From: an uncultured Alphaproteobacteria bacterium
Lineage (GTDB): Bacteria; Pseudomonadota; Alphaproteobacteria; HIMB59
DNA length: 64,000 bases
Assembly: GCA_902524245.1 (NCBI GenBank)
Contig: CABZCN010000001.1
Span: 434,001-498,000, forward strand
Reading direction: 5' to 3'
Made by a program: the position numbers and the translations under genes. The notes under the pieces were generated by a model. The model saw nothing but the letters and a program-made list of their open reading frames with translations. It had not been told where the DNA came from and searched no databases. Shown here one piece after another: positions 9,247 through 17,499 of this stretch (positions are counted from its first letter, which is position 1; each line of letters begins with the position of its first letter).

Positions 9247-9457
9247 AATCTTTTCCTTTTAGTTGTGTCTTTTGGGCACTTCTTTGGTGAATTCTCTTTC
9301 TCCAAATTTCATAGCTTTTTTGTTTAATATTTTTTTTCATAATTTTTTTAACATCACCCTCATCAATTTCATAAATTTTTTTGATATGACTAAAATCAGT
9401 TTGATCGTCCCAAGCCATTTGAATTATTTCGCTAATCTGAGATTGATTAAATTTCAT
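9239..9457 (-). CDS. DUF2805 / TIGR03643 family small protein
   Basis: A 72-residue protein with the family pattern SEIIQMAWDDQTDFSHI, EGDVKKIMKKNIKQKSYEIW and RKRIHQR. This family is widespread in marine bacteria and has a helix-turn-helix-like look, but its function is unknown. It lies between the SMP-30-type gene (two-base gap) and msrA (eight-base overlap), so the three are likely one transcript. The basic C-terminus (RSAQKTQLKGK) could bind nucleic acid, which is inference only. Confidence 0.8.
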   Translation of the reverse strand: MKFNQSQISEIIQMAWDDQTDFSHIKKIYEIDEGDVKKIMKKNIKQKSYEIWRKRIHQRSAQKTQLKGKDYV

Positions 9458-9459
9458 AC

Positions 9460-10371
9460 TTAATGATACAAATCGGGGATATTTTCAGATCTATAACAAT
9501 TTGAAGCATAACCTTGTTCTTGGGTAACAAACTTAAACAGTTTTCCTGCATGCGGTTGTCTTTCTGCTTCAATGTCGTTGAGACCAACAGATGCAGTTGT
9601 AATAAAAAGCTCATTGAGATTTTTCCCACCAAAAGTGCAACTTGTTACTTTTGAAACAGGAAGTTGTAAAATTAATTTAAGTGAACCTATTTTATCAAAA
9701 CAACAAACTTTGCCACTTCCCCACATTGCTACCCATAGGTTACCATTTTTATCAACTGTCATTCCATCTGGGTTTCCATCGATTTTGTTCATGGAAAGAA
9801 AAACTTTTTTATTTATTCCATTGCCTGACAAATCATTGATAGAAAAAATATAAATAATTCTTTTTATAGAGTCAGTTACATAACCTACATTTCTCTCGTA
9901 GTCAAAAACTGGTCCATTTGAAATAATATAGGAGTTATCTGAGTATATTGGTTTTAAATTGGAGTCATGACATATAACTTTTCCAGTCTGAGACTTTTGT
10001 TGAATATCCATTGTTGATATCCAAATTTGTCCATTTAAATCTATGTCTGCATCGTTAATCCTGTTATTTGGACTATCAAAATTGATCTTTGTTAGAAGCT
10101 GTTTTTTAGATATTGAGGGATGAATTGAATAAAGAGAGTCATATGAACTCATGATATAATTTTTATTATCTTGTAAAAGAATATTGGTGACACCGTCTTG
10201 TACTGAATATTGACGTTCTTCGTTATTATCTTGATCAGTTTCAATTATTTTATTTTCATAAATATCCACCCATAACAGCTTATCGTGCCTCCAATCCCAA
10301 AGTGGTCTTTGACCTAGAACACTTTTATATGATTGATGGCAAACAGACGGTTGCTCGTATTTAATTCTCAC
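9460..10371 (-). CDS. SMP-30/gluconolactonase-type lactonase
   Basis: A 303-residue six-bladed propeller of the SMP-30/gluconolactonase/LRE family. Recognisable elements are LGQRPLWDWRHDKLLWVDIY near the N-terminus, NRINDADIDLNGQIWISTMD in the middle, SNGPVFDY, and the metal-binding NPDGMTVDKNGNLWVAMWG late in the protein. These enzymes open sugar lactones; the sugar cannot be inferred because no sugar dehydrogenase or transporter is adjacent. The start is GTG at 10371. No signal peptide is seen, so a cytoplasmic location is likely. Confidence 0.88.
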   Translation of the reverse strand: MRIKYEQPSVCHQSYKSVLGQRPLWDWRHDKLLWVDIYENKIIETDQDNNEERQYSVQDGVTNILLQDNKNYIMSSYDSLYSIHPSISKKQLLTKINFDSPNNRINDADIDLNGQIWISTMDIQQKSQTGKVICHDSNLKPIYSDNSYIISNGPVFDYERNVGYVTDSIKRIIYIFSINDLSGNGINKKVFLSMNKIDGNPDGMTVDKNGNLWVAMWGSGKVCCFDKIGSLKLILQLPVSKVTSCTFGGKNLNELFITTASVGLNDIEAERQPHAGKLFKFVTQEQGYASNCYRSENIPDLYH

Positions 10372-10454
10372 AAAGATGATTATAAACTAAATATTTAGAT
10401 GAAAAAAGTATGTTGGAGATTTGTTTTGATTGTCTTATCGTGTTTTTAATATAG

Positions 10455-10472
10455 AAATTGCATGAGCAATTT
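10455..10472. repeat. Short perfect inverted repeat
   Basis: AAATTGC-ATGA-GCAATTT is a perfect seven-base inverted repeat in the gap between the divergent lactonase and lipoprotein genes. It could be an operator or a small hairpin; no T run follows. Confidence 0.4.
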
Positions 10473-10497
10473 GTGTTCTTATTGATTTAAGAGTTTG

Positions 10498-10914
10498 ATG
10501 AATTTAGTTAAATTATCTAAATATTTTATTTTTATTTCTTTTCTGATTATAGCAACAGGCTGTGAAACAACTGATTTAGAAGAGAAAGTAATAAAACCAG
10601 AGCCTGTACCTAAAATTATATATACCCCTGAAGTAGAGGAAACTGTTGAGGAAAGTGATGAAATTGTTGAGCATTTCAAAGGTGTAGAACTATTTTTAAA
10701 TAAACCGGTAAATGATTTAATTTTAAAATATGGAAAAGTTGATTTTTCAAAAATTGAGAGTGTTTATGAATTCCACAGATATAACACTGATAATTGTAGA
10801 ATCTTTATACAAAACAGATCTGTAGATAAAACAATAATAAACATTACGATTTACAACTATAAAAAGAATTTGTTTATTGAAACATACTCAAAAGATTTGT
10901 GTACTGATATTTAA
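10498..10914 (+). CDS. Small lipoprotein of unknown function
   Basis: About 138 residues starting at the ATG at 10498. A signal peptide (YFIFISFLIIATGC) ends in a lipobox whose cysteine is near residue 22, so the mature protein is probably anchored in the outer membrane. A proline- and glutamate-rich linker (VIKPEPVPKIIYTPEVEETV) precedes a compact C-terminal domain with GVELFLNKPVNDLILKYG and FHRYNTDNCRIFI. The NKPVNDLILKYGKVDF stretch recalls small domains that pack against the cell envelope, but I do not recognise a family with certainty. It is followed 41 bases later by another exported protein. Confidence 0.65.
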   Translation: MNLVKLSKYFIFISFLIIATGCETTDLEEKVIKPEPVPKIIYTPEVEETVEESDEIVEHFKGVELFLNKPVNDLILKYGKVDFSKIESVYEFHRYNTDNCRIFIQNRSVDKTIINITIYNYKKNLFIETYSKDLCTDI

Positions 10915-10955
10915 AATAGATAATAGTTTAATAACAAATAATATAATTCTTAATT

Positions 10956-11354
10956 ATGAAATTTAAGTATGGGATATTTATTTTATTTTTCTCAATAAAT
11001 TGTTTTGCTCATCATCCAGGAAATCAGATAGATGCTGATAAGCCTTACCCTTCAATTAATTTAACAGTCATCAAAGATAAAATTGATGGTTACAATATTT
11101 TTATAGATTTAAAATATTTTAACCTAAACCCTTCAGAAATTGGAGGTGAAAATATTTCAAACTCTGGATATTTACAGCTTTTTATAAATGATATTAGGAT
11201 CACAAGAATTTATTCTGACTGGGTACACGTACCTCAACGTTTTTTTAATCTGAAAGAAAACTTTATCAAAATTACAATTCATTCCTATCTCCATGATCAG
11301 TTTACTATTAAGGGAAAACCAATAGAACACATAGTAAAAGTTAACGATAATTAG
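10956..11354 (+). CDS. Small exported protein of unknown function
   Basis: A 132-residue protein with a signal peptide (MKFKYGIFILFFSINCFA) and probable cleavage before HHPGNQIDADKPYPS. The double histidine at the mature N-terminus is a possible metal ligand (inference). The remainder is predicted mostly beta (INLTVIKDKIDGYNIFIDLK), as in immunoglobulin-like or copper-chaperone-like periplasmic folds, but I cannot name a family. It follows the small lipoprotein gene on the same strand. Confidence 0.65.
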   Translation: MKFKYGIFILFFSINCFAHHPGNQIDADKPYPSINLTVIKDKIDGYNIFIDLKYFNLNPSEIGGENISNSGYLQLFINDIRITRIYSDWVHVPQRFFNLKENFIKITIHSYLHDQFTIKGKPIEHIVKVNDN

Positions 11355-11436
11355 ATTTAAATTAAAGAATTTAAAAAAACTTATTCTATGAAAAAAAGTT
11401 AAATGAATTTCGGATTTTCTAAAAATAAATAGTTAC

Positions 11437-11910
11437 TCAAGCTTTATAAGGAAGTGAAGAGTGATGCAAAACTATTTTTAATATATCGTTTTCAGTTTTT
11501 TTATATCCCCAGCTCTTATCAACTTTGACAGAGGTTCCCTCTTTGTTTATCAAAGTTACCCAACCCATCCACATTGCTACATTTTGATCAATAAACACAG
11601 ATGATGTTTCTGATTTGACTTCGAGCCAATCTTTAATTCCAAAACCGCTGTCTGTTGGGTACTTTGGGTTATTTCCAACAAAGTATGAAAGTGCTCCCTC
11701 TTTGTCTAATCGAAATGTTTGATTACCGCCACTAAGAGTTGGTTTAAATAATACTGATCCTAACTCAAACCCATAAAGATTATCTAACATTTCGTTTGCA
11801 ACTAAAGTAGCTTGATCAATACCTTTTTTTTCATAAGCCTGTGAAATTGCAATCATGCTCTCTCCCCAAGCAGTACGAGCTTTCGTTAAATCATTTTCAT
11901 TTATTGTCAT
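11437..11910 (-). CDS. NTF2/SnoaL-like small protein, function unknown
   Basis: A 157-residue soluble protein. The pattern of an N-terminal helix (ARTAWGESMIAISQAYEKKG), then ANEMLDNLYGF, a strand with LFKPTLSGGNQTFRLDKEGA and a C-terminal sheet ending WGYKKTENDILKIVLHHSSLPY fits an NTF2/SnoaL-like cone. The WMGWVTLINKEG and KVDKSWGYKK strands support this. Such proteins are sometimes named phosphoribosyl-AMP cyclohydrolase in databases, but none of the metal-binding cysteines of HisI are present. No signal peptide is seen. It stands just after the prenyl synthase on the same strand. Confidence 0.6.
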   Translation of the reverse strand: MTINENDLTKARTAWGESMIAISQAYEKKGIDQATLVANEMLDNLYGFELGSVLFKPTLSGGNQTFRLDKEGALSYFVGNNPKYPTDSGFGIKDWLEVKSETSSVFIDQNVAMWMGWVTLINKEGTSVKVDKSWGYKKTENDILKIVLHHSSLPYKA

Positions 11911-11947
11911 TGGCTATGCGTTATTTCATATTTATAAAAATGATTAT

Positions 11948-12847
11948 TCATTTAATACGATTAACGATAAAATTAACAAGACTCGACATATATAGCAAGG
12001 GTTCCCTCTTTTTATCAAAGAAATTTTGCATTGATTTGTAATTTCTATTTTGAATCAATTTTAAATACTTAATACATTCAGTGCGATTAAGCTTATATGC
12101 AATATTTGCTTTTTGTGAGTCTTTTTTAATTCTCTTTCCAACTTTTTTCTCATTGCCCCATCTATCAAGCATATCATCAGTAACTTGAAAAATTTTTCCA
12201 ATTGTATCTCCAATTTTTTTTAGCTCTCTTTTTTTATTTAAATTTAATTTTTTTACATTTAGAAGAAGATTGAAACATAAACTAAATAATGCACCTGTTT
12301 TTAAAAGATGCATTGTCTCTATATCCTTTATTGTTGAATTTTTTTTCATGTAAATATCCATGGATTGTCCAGCAATTAAACCCTCCAAACCGTTAGCTTT
12401 TGAAAGCATCTGTATTGATTTGATTTTCTGATTATCAGAGAGATTTTTTGACTCTGCTAGCGTTTTTACTGATAAAACTTGAAACATATCTCCAGCTAAG
12501 ACAGCAGTTGCCTCATCAAATTTTTTATGCACAGTTAATTTACCCCTTCTAAAGTCATCGTTATCCATAGACGGTAAATCATCGTGGATTAGTGAGTGCA
12601 GGTGAACACATTCTATCGAAAGGGCAAAGTCATCTAATATTTTCGGCTTAATATTTAAATATAAACCCATTCGACAAAGCAAGAACGGTCTAATCCTCTT
12701 TCCACCAGTTTTGGCAAAATAAATCATTGCCTTCTTAATTCGTTTATCGGGTGACTTTAATTCTTGTATGTGTCTAATAAGCTTTTTATCAAAATTTAGA
12801 GAAAATGATTTAATTTGCTTTTTCTCAAAGTTTTCACTTATTTTCAT
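11948..12847 (-). CDS. ispA: Prenyl diphosphate synthase (farnesyl or geranylgeranyl type)
   Basis: A 299-residue all-helical trans-prenyltransferase that extends allylic diphosphates with isopentenyl diphosphate. Both aspartate-rich motifs are present: DDLPSMDND with the following RRGK at about residues 90-105, and the second as VTDDMLD at about 215. The GGKRIRP motif near residue 50 is intact. Product length depends on residues before the first motif (HLHSLIH), which do not let me choose between C15 and C20. Because no other prenyl synthase is next to crtB, and carotenoids need C20, it may act as CrtE for the phototrophy island 1.2 kb away; this is inference. Confidence 0.88.
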   Translation of the reverse strand: MKISENFEKKQIKSFSLNFDKKLIRHIQELKSPDKRIKKAMIYFAKTGGKRIRPFLLCRMGLYLNIKPKILDDFALSIECVHLHSLIHDDLPSMDNDDFRRGKLTVHKKFDEATAVLAGDMFQVLSVKTLAESKNLSDNQKIKSIQMLSKANGLEGLIAGQSMDIYMKKNSTIKDIETMHLLKTGALFSLCFNLLLNVKKLNLNKKRELKKIGDTIGKIFQVTDDMLDRWGNEKKVGKRIKKDSQKANIAYKLNRTECIKYLKLIQNRNYKSMQNFFDKKREPLLYMSSLVNFIVNRIK

Positions 12848-12851
12848 TTAA

Positions 12852-13061
12852 TTACAAGTTATCCAAGTAATGAGAGGTGTGATTATCGAAAATGAATATA
12901 ATTACACCTATAAATACAAGGTAAACAAAGAAATTAATGATTTTCTTAGTTTTTTTGTTATTTATGTAGCTTTTATTGAATTTCAGTATTATCCATAGCA
13001 ATAGTGTGGATAAAAAGAATAAAAACCCATTAAACAGTACACTATCTTGAAAAATAGCCAT
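12852..13061 (-). CDS. Small two-helix membrane protein beside proteorhodopsin
   Basis: About 69 residues from the ATG at 13061 (MAIFQDSVLF); a GTG at 13073 would add four. Two transmembrane segments are visible (FNGFLFFLSTLLLWIILKF and IINFFVYLVFIGVIIFIF) separated by a basic loop NKSYINNKKTKK. I recognise no family. It ends five bases before the prenyl synthase start, so it probably heads that transcript, and it is divergent from the proteorhodopsin gene, sharing the 150-base intergenic region with it. Confidence 0.6.
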   Translation of the reverse strand: MAIFQDSVLFNGFLFFLSTLLLWIILKFNKSYINNKKTKKIINFFVYLVFIGVIIFIFDNHTSHYLDNL

Positions 13062-13134
13062 TTTTTTACCCACTATACTCCCAAAATATATTAATAAAAG
13101 TCATATTAGGTATTTTTTTTTTGCAATTTATACC

Positions 13135-13206
13135 TATAATCCCCTGAAATTAACAAATCCTTACATTTAGGATTCTGTTATAAGTTTTAGAACTTAAGAA
13201 AAGGAG
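13135..13206 (+). promoter_or_regulatory. Proteorhodopsin 5' region: -10-like box, inverted repeat, strong ribosome binding site
   Basis: A perfect TATAAT lies at 13135-13140 but without a clear -35 at the usual spacing; an alternative extended -10 is TGTTATAAG around 13177-13184. Between them is an inverted repeat AATCCT (13156-13161) / AGGATT (13169-13174) with a seven-base spacer. AAGGAG at 13201-13206 sits six bases before the ATG, stronger than for most genes here, which fits high expression. Confidence 0.5.
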
Positions 13207-13212
13207 TACTCA

Positions 13213-13980
13213 ATGATTAAGTTTTTAAAATCTATGGCTATCCCAACAGCTGCTCTAGTAGCACTACCAGGAATAGCTTCTGCAAGCGTTGGCTTAGCGC
13301 CAGACGACTTTGTTGGGATATCTTTTTGGGTTATCTCAATGTGTATGGTTGCCGCTACTGCATTCTTTTTCCTAGAAACTAACAACGTATCAGGTAAGTG
13401 GAAGACATCTCTTGCACTTGGTGGTCTTGTTTGTCTAGTTGCCGCAGTACACTACTTCTATATGAGAGAAGTATGGGTAACAACAGGTGATACACCTACT
13501 GTTTATAGATATGTTGACTGGTTAATCACTGTTCCATTACAGATGATTGAATTCTACATTATCCTTGCTGCAGTTGCTGCAGTGTCAGCTGGTATTTTCT
13601 GGAGACTGTTAATCGGTACTTTAGTGATGCTTGTTGCTGGTTATGCTGGTGAAGCTGGCTTCATTAACGCATGGGCAGGATTCATTGTAGGTCTAGCTGG
13701 TTGGGCATACATTTTATATGAAATTTTTGCTGGTGAAGCTGGTAAAGCTGCTGCTGACAAATGTCCTGCAGCTGTTCAAACAGCTTTCAACACAATGAGA
13801 TGGATCGTTACAGTTGGTTGGGCAATTTATCCATTAGGATATTTCTTCGGTTACTTAACTGGAGGAGCTGATGCTGTAACTCTAAACGTTATCTATAACG
13901 TTGCTGACGTTGTGAATAAGATTGCTTTTGTCGCAGTTATTTGGGCTGCTGCTGTAGCATCTTCAGGCAAAAAAGCTTAA
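13213..13980 (+). CDS. Proteorhodopsin, light-driven proton pump, blue-absorbing type
   Basis: A 255-residue seven-helix retinal protein of the inner membrane that pumps protons out in light. A signal peptide (to about ASA, residue 24) precedes helix A. Key residues (family numbering in brackets): His80 (75), proton acceptor Asp102 (97), Thr106 (101), proton donor Glu113 (108) and retinal Lys236 (231) in NVADVVNKIAF. The D-T-E set marks a proton pump. The tuning position 105 is Gln110 in TVPLQMIEFY, the blue-absorbing variant. The gene has a strong ribosome binding site and its own terminator, so it is expressed separately from the following carotenoid genes. Base composition is less AT-biased than its neighbours, as expected for a highly expressed gene. 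Confidence 0.98.
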   Translation: MIKFLKSMAIPTAALVALPGIASASVGLAPDDFVGISFWVISMCMVAATAFFFLETNNVSGKWKTSLALGGLVCLVAAVHYFYMREVWVTTGDTPTVYRYVDWLITVPLQMIEFYIILAAVAAVSAGIFWRLLIGTLVMLVAGYAGEAGFINAWAGFIVGLAGWAYILYEIFAGEAGKAAADKCPAAVQTAFNTMRWIVTVGWAIYPLGYFFGYLTGGADAVTLNVIYNVADVVNKIAFVAVIWAAAVASSGKKA

Positions 13981-14000
13981 TAAAGCTTTATAACCTATTT

Positions 14001-14035
14001 AAACCAGGCAAGGCTAACTTGCCTGGTTTTTTTTT
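14001..14035 (+). terminator. Factor-independent terminator after proteorhodopsin
   Basis: AAACCAGGCAAG (14001-14012) pairs perfectly with CTTGCCTGGTTT (14018-14029) around a five-base loop, followed by a run of T to 14035. It is a textbook terminator 20 bases after the proteorhodopsin stop and separates it from crtI. Confidence 0.93.
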
Positions 14036-14062
14036 GTCTAAATTTCATATACTTTAACTATC

Positions 14063-15550
14063 TTGAGTAAGAGAGTTGTAGTTATTGGTGGGGGTTTTGG
14101 AGGACTAGCCGCTGCCTTAAGGTGCAGAAAACTTGGTTTTGATGTCACGCTGCTTGAAAGACTTAACATGCTTGGCGGAAGAGCAAGAGTTTTCGAAAAA
14201 GATGGTTATAAACATGATGCTGGACCAACTGTTATAACAGCACCCTTTTTATTTGAAGAACTTTTTGAATTATTTGGTGAAAACTTAAAAGATTACTTAA
14301 ATTTTAAATCCTTAGACCCTTGGTACAGATTTTACTTTCACAATGGAAAAACTTTTGATTATCGACCATCTATCGAAGATACAAATAATGAAATAAGAAA
14401 ATTTGATGAAAATGATGTTGATGGTTATGACAAATTATTAAAAACTTCAAAAGATATTTTTGAGATAGGTTTCGAAAAGTTATCGGATAAGCCATTTATT
14501 TCCTTTTGGGAAATGGCAAAGCAAATACCGTCATTAATAAAACTCAAAAGTTATTTAACAGTCAGTCAATTGGTAAATAGCAAATTAAAAAATAAGTATC
14601 TGCGAAAGGCATTTTCGATACATCCTTTATTAGTTGGGGGCAATCCGTTCACTACAACATCTATATACGCATTAATACACTATCTTGAAAGAAAGTGGGG
14701 GGTGTACTTTTGCATGGGAGGCACAGGTAAAATTGTGAGAGAGTTAGAAAATTTAATGTTAAGACAGGGTATTACTATAAATAAAGAAACCGATGTAGAG
14801 CAAATTTCCATTATAAATGGTAAAGCAGAAAACGTGGTGCTTAATAACGGAAAAAAAATACCTGCGGATCTTGTGATTTGTAATGCAGATCCCCCTACAG
14901 TTTATAGTGAAATGTTACCGTCAGAATACTCCAGAGATAGCCTTCTCAAACCTAAGAGATTTACACATTACTCTATGGGCCTTTATGTTCTTTTTTTTGG
15001 ATCGAAGAAAAAATTCTCTGATGTCGCTCACCACACTATTTGGATGTCTGAAAGATATAAAGAGCTCCTTCACGATATTTTTGAGAAAAAGATTTTGACT
15101 GAGGATTTTTCACTTTATCTTCATCGTCCAACAGCCACAGATGATACTTTTGCACCAGAAGGATGTGATAGTTTTTATGTGTTATGCCCTGTTCCTAATC
15201 TTCAAGGAAATGTTCAATGGAATTTAGAGGGTCCGAAACTTAAGGATAGAATAGTTGAAGCACTGGATAAAACTATTATGCCAGGACTAAAAGAAAACAT
15301 TGAGGCAGAATTCTGGATGACTCCTGAGGATTTTAAAAATGATTATAGATCAAAATACGGAGCTGGATTTTCCGTGGCACCAATTTTTTCTCAATCAGCA
15401 TGGTTTCGCTATCACAACAAAGATAAAAAAATACCAAATTTATATTTTTCAGCTGCCGGATCACATCCAGGTGCCGGAATACCTGGCGTATTGTGCTCTG
15501 CAAAGGTAATAGAGAAGCTTATAATTAGGGATTTCAAAGTTAGTCATTAA
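14063..15550 (+). CDS. crtI: Phytoene desaturase
   Basis: CrtI introduces double bonds into phytoene to give lycopene, a FAD-dependent membrane-associated step. The 495-residue protein starts at a TTG (14063) with KRVVVIGGGFGGLAAALRCR, the dinucleotide-binding motif, then RARVFEKDGYKHDAGPTVI. The C-terminal family motif is visible in YFSAAGSHPGAGIPGVLCSAK near residue 470. Length matches CrtI. It begins 28 bases after the proteorhodopsin terminator and is followed one base later by crtB, so crtI-crtB-crtY-blh forms one operon. Its promoter must lie in or just before the short gap, or come from read-through. Confidence 0.96.
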   Translation: MSKRVVVIGGGFGGLAAALRCRKLGFDVTLLERLNMLGGRARVFEKDGYKHDAGPTVITAPFLFEELFELFGENLKDYLNFKSLDPWYRFYFHNGKTFDYRPSIEDTNNEIRKFDENDVDGYDKLLKTSKDIFEIGFEKLSDKPFISFWEMAKQIPSLIKLKSYLTVSQLVNSKLKNKYLRKAFSIHPLLVGGNPFTTTSIYALIHYLERKWGVYFCMGGTGKIVRELENLMLRQGITINKETDVEQISIINGKAENVVLNNGKKIPADLVICNADPPTVYSEMLPSEYSRDSLLKPKRFTHYSMGLYVLFFGSKKKFSDVAHHTIWMSERYKELLHDIFEKKILTEDFSLYLHRPTATDDTFAPEGCDSFYVLCPVPNLQGNVQWNLEGPKLKDRIVEALDKTIMPGLKENIEAEFWMTPEDFKNDYRSKYGAGFSVAPIFSQSAWFRYHNKDKKIPNLYFSAAGSHPGAGIPGVLCSAKVIEKLIIRDFKVSH

Positions 15551-15551
15551 G

Positions 15552-16427
15552 GTGACATCCTTTAAAACAAATACCTATAGCATTAAATCGGAAGGTAAAA
15601 GTTTTTATTGGGCAAGTTTTTTTTTACCTAAAAAAAATAGAATTGCAGCTTCAAGGCTCTATAGCATATGTCGATATCTAGATGATGTGGCAGATAATAC
15701 GAAGTTAGATACCTCTTCTCAAATAAAAAATATATTTAATCAAATAAAAGAAAATGAAAGCTCTGAGATAAATATCTTTTTTAAAAAAAATAATATTAAC
15801 CTTGGTATTTTAAAGGATCTAATAGATGGTTTGATCAGCGATCAGCAGAACGTTAGAGTTACAGATGAAAAAGAATTAATAGATTACTCATACAAGGTTG
15901 CTGGAACAGTGGGTTTGATGATGTTGCCAATAATTAATACCAAAGATGCTGAAGCAAGAAAGCATGCTATTGATTTAGGAATTGCTATGCAACTAACAAA
16001 TATTGCAAGAGATGTTTACGAGGACGCAAAAATGAATAGGTTATATCTACCAAAAGAATGGTTAGGACAAGTCTCAGTAAGTGACCTGATAGATAATAAA
16101 TTAGATGATCAAAAAAAAAGATTAATTGAATTGTCTATTAAAAATTTAATAGAACTCTCTGATAAATTCTATGCGAATGGTTTTTCTGGTATGAAATTTA
16201 TTCCTCTTAGAACCAGACTAGCAATATTTTTTGCAGCAAAAATTTACAAAGGGATTGGGGAAAAGATTAAAAATGGTGGTTATGTTTACAAGCTTGAGAG
16301 AATTTATTTAAACAAATTAGAAAAATTATGGATTACAATAATTTCTATACCTGAATTTTTATTTTTAAAAAATATTTTTAAATCCTACAAACCAATTAGG
16401 GGCTCTTTTAAAAATGAAAATATATGA
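15552..16427 (+). CDS. crtB: Phytoene synthase
   Basis: CrtB joins two geranylgeranyl diphosphates into phytoene, the first step committed to carotenoids. The 291-residue protein starts at GTG 15552 and has both aspartate-rich motifs: YLDDVADN near residue 42 and NIARDVYEDAKMNRLYLP near residue 155. FYWASFFLP at the N-terminus is typical. The C-terminal quarter is lysine-rich and less conserved. It overlaps the start of crtY by 14 bases, suggesting coupled translation. Confidence 0.95.
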   Translation: MTSFKTNTYSIKSEGKSFYWASFFLPKKNRIAASRLYSICRYLDDVADNTKLDTSSQIKNIFNQIKENESSEINIFFKKNNINLGILKDLIDGLISDQQNVRVTDEKELIDYSYKVAGTVGLMMLPIINTKDAEARKHAIDLGIAMQLTNIARDVYEDAKMNRLYLPKEWLGQVSVSDLIDNKLDDQKKRLIELSIKNLIELSDKFYANGFSGMKFIPLRTRLAIFFAAKIYKGIGEKIKNGGYVYKLERIYLNKLEKLWITIISIPEFLFLKNIFKSYKPIRGSFKNENI

Positions 16428-17499
16428 TGTAGCATTTTTAGGCATGGGTGCCAGTGCTCTTGCTACTGCAAAATTAAAGTATAAGGGAACAAGTATTAGT
16501 TTAATTGGCATTGATAAAAATTATAATAGCAAAAGAAATAATTTTTTTGCATTTTGGCTGACAGATTGGATGAAAGATTTTGATAGTCTTGCACAAAAAA
16601 AATGGTTTTGCTGGAACTTTTACATAACAAATAATCATATAAAACACGAAACTAAGGATTTACCTTATTGCACTATAAGATACCAAGATTGGAAAAATTA
16701 TTGCTTAAAAGGTTTAGAAAACTTATCAATTAAAGAGTTCAATGTTCAAAGTATTAAGAATTTAAAAAAATACTATGAAATCAAACTAGAGAATGGTGAG
16801 GAAATTTTTGCTAAGAAAATTTATGATTCTCGTACAGCGAAATTAGAAAATGAAAAAGTAAAACAGCATTTTTTTGGATACCTAATAGAAACTAAACAAA
16901 TGATAAATAGTAATAGTGTAACCTTAATGGATTTTCGCGTTGAACAAAAAATGGGATTACATTTTATGTATTGTTTACCAATAGATGAAAATAGAATGTT
17001 AGTTGAGTCAACAGTTTTTTCTTCAGAAATCCAAGAGGATGCTTGGTATCAAAAACAGATATTAGAATACATTGAGACAAAATTAAATTTATCTGAATAT
17101 AAAATAGTTGATGAAGAAAAAGGGGCGTTACCAATGTATGATATTGAAAACAAATCAAGTGAAAATTATATTAATATCGGTTCAAGAGGTGGTGCCACCA
17201 AAATATCAACAGGGTATGCTTTTTCCTTTTTTCTAAAAAACATAATGTTAAATTTTGAAAATATTAATAAAGCTCATCACTCATATTTTGATAAATGGAT
17301 GGATAAGGTATTTGTGAATTATCTGAAAAATAATAGTGGAACAGAGAAGGTTTTTATTAATATGGCTTACTCTTTAAATGGCAATGAATTTGCATCATTT
17401 ATGATGGGTGTAGCTGATTTTCCGACAAAATTAAAGGTTATTATGTCAATGCCAAAAATTAAATTTATAAAAAGTGCCCTAAGCACCATTCGTAATTAA
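16414..17499 (+). CDS. crtY: Lycopene beta-cyclase, CrtY family
   Basis: CrtY forms the beta-rings of beta-carotene from lycopene. The 361-residue protein begins MKIYDVAFLGMGASALATA, a dinucleotide-binding start; the NNFFAFWLTDW segment matches the conserved FWL motif region of CrtY. IGSRGGATKISTGYAF in the C-terminal half corresponds to the family G-x-x-x-x-ATGY-like motif. Sequence is divergent in the middle, but position between crtB and blh supports the assignment. It shares its stop with the next start (TAAATG, no gap). Confidence 0.9.
   Translation: MKIYDVAFLGMGASALATAKLKYKGTSISLIGIDKNYNSKRNNFFAFWLTDWMKDFDSLAQKKWFCWNFYITNNHIKHETKDLPYCTIRYQDWKNYCLKGLENLSIKEFNVQSIKNLKKYYEIKLENGEEIFAKKIYDSRTAKLENEKVKQHFFGYLIETKQMINSNSVTLMDFRVEQKMGLHFMYCLPIDENRMLVESTVFSSEIQEDAWYQKQILEYIETKLNLSEYKIVDEEKGALPMYDIENKSSENYINIGSRGGATKISTGYAFSFFLKNIMLNFENINKAHHSYFDKWMDKVFVNYLKNNSGTEKVFINMAYSLNGNEFASFMMGVADFPTKLKVIMSMPKIKFIKSALSTIRN

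Noticed and set aside
11437-11910. Annotation as phosphoribosyl-AMP cyclohydrolase (HisI)
   Set aside because: The metal-binding cysteine and aspartate motifs of HisI are absent; an NTF2-like fold fits better.
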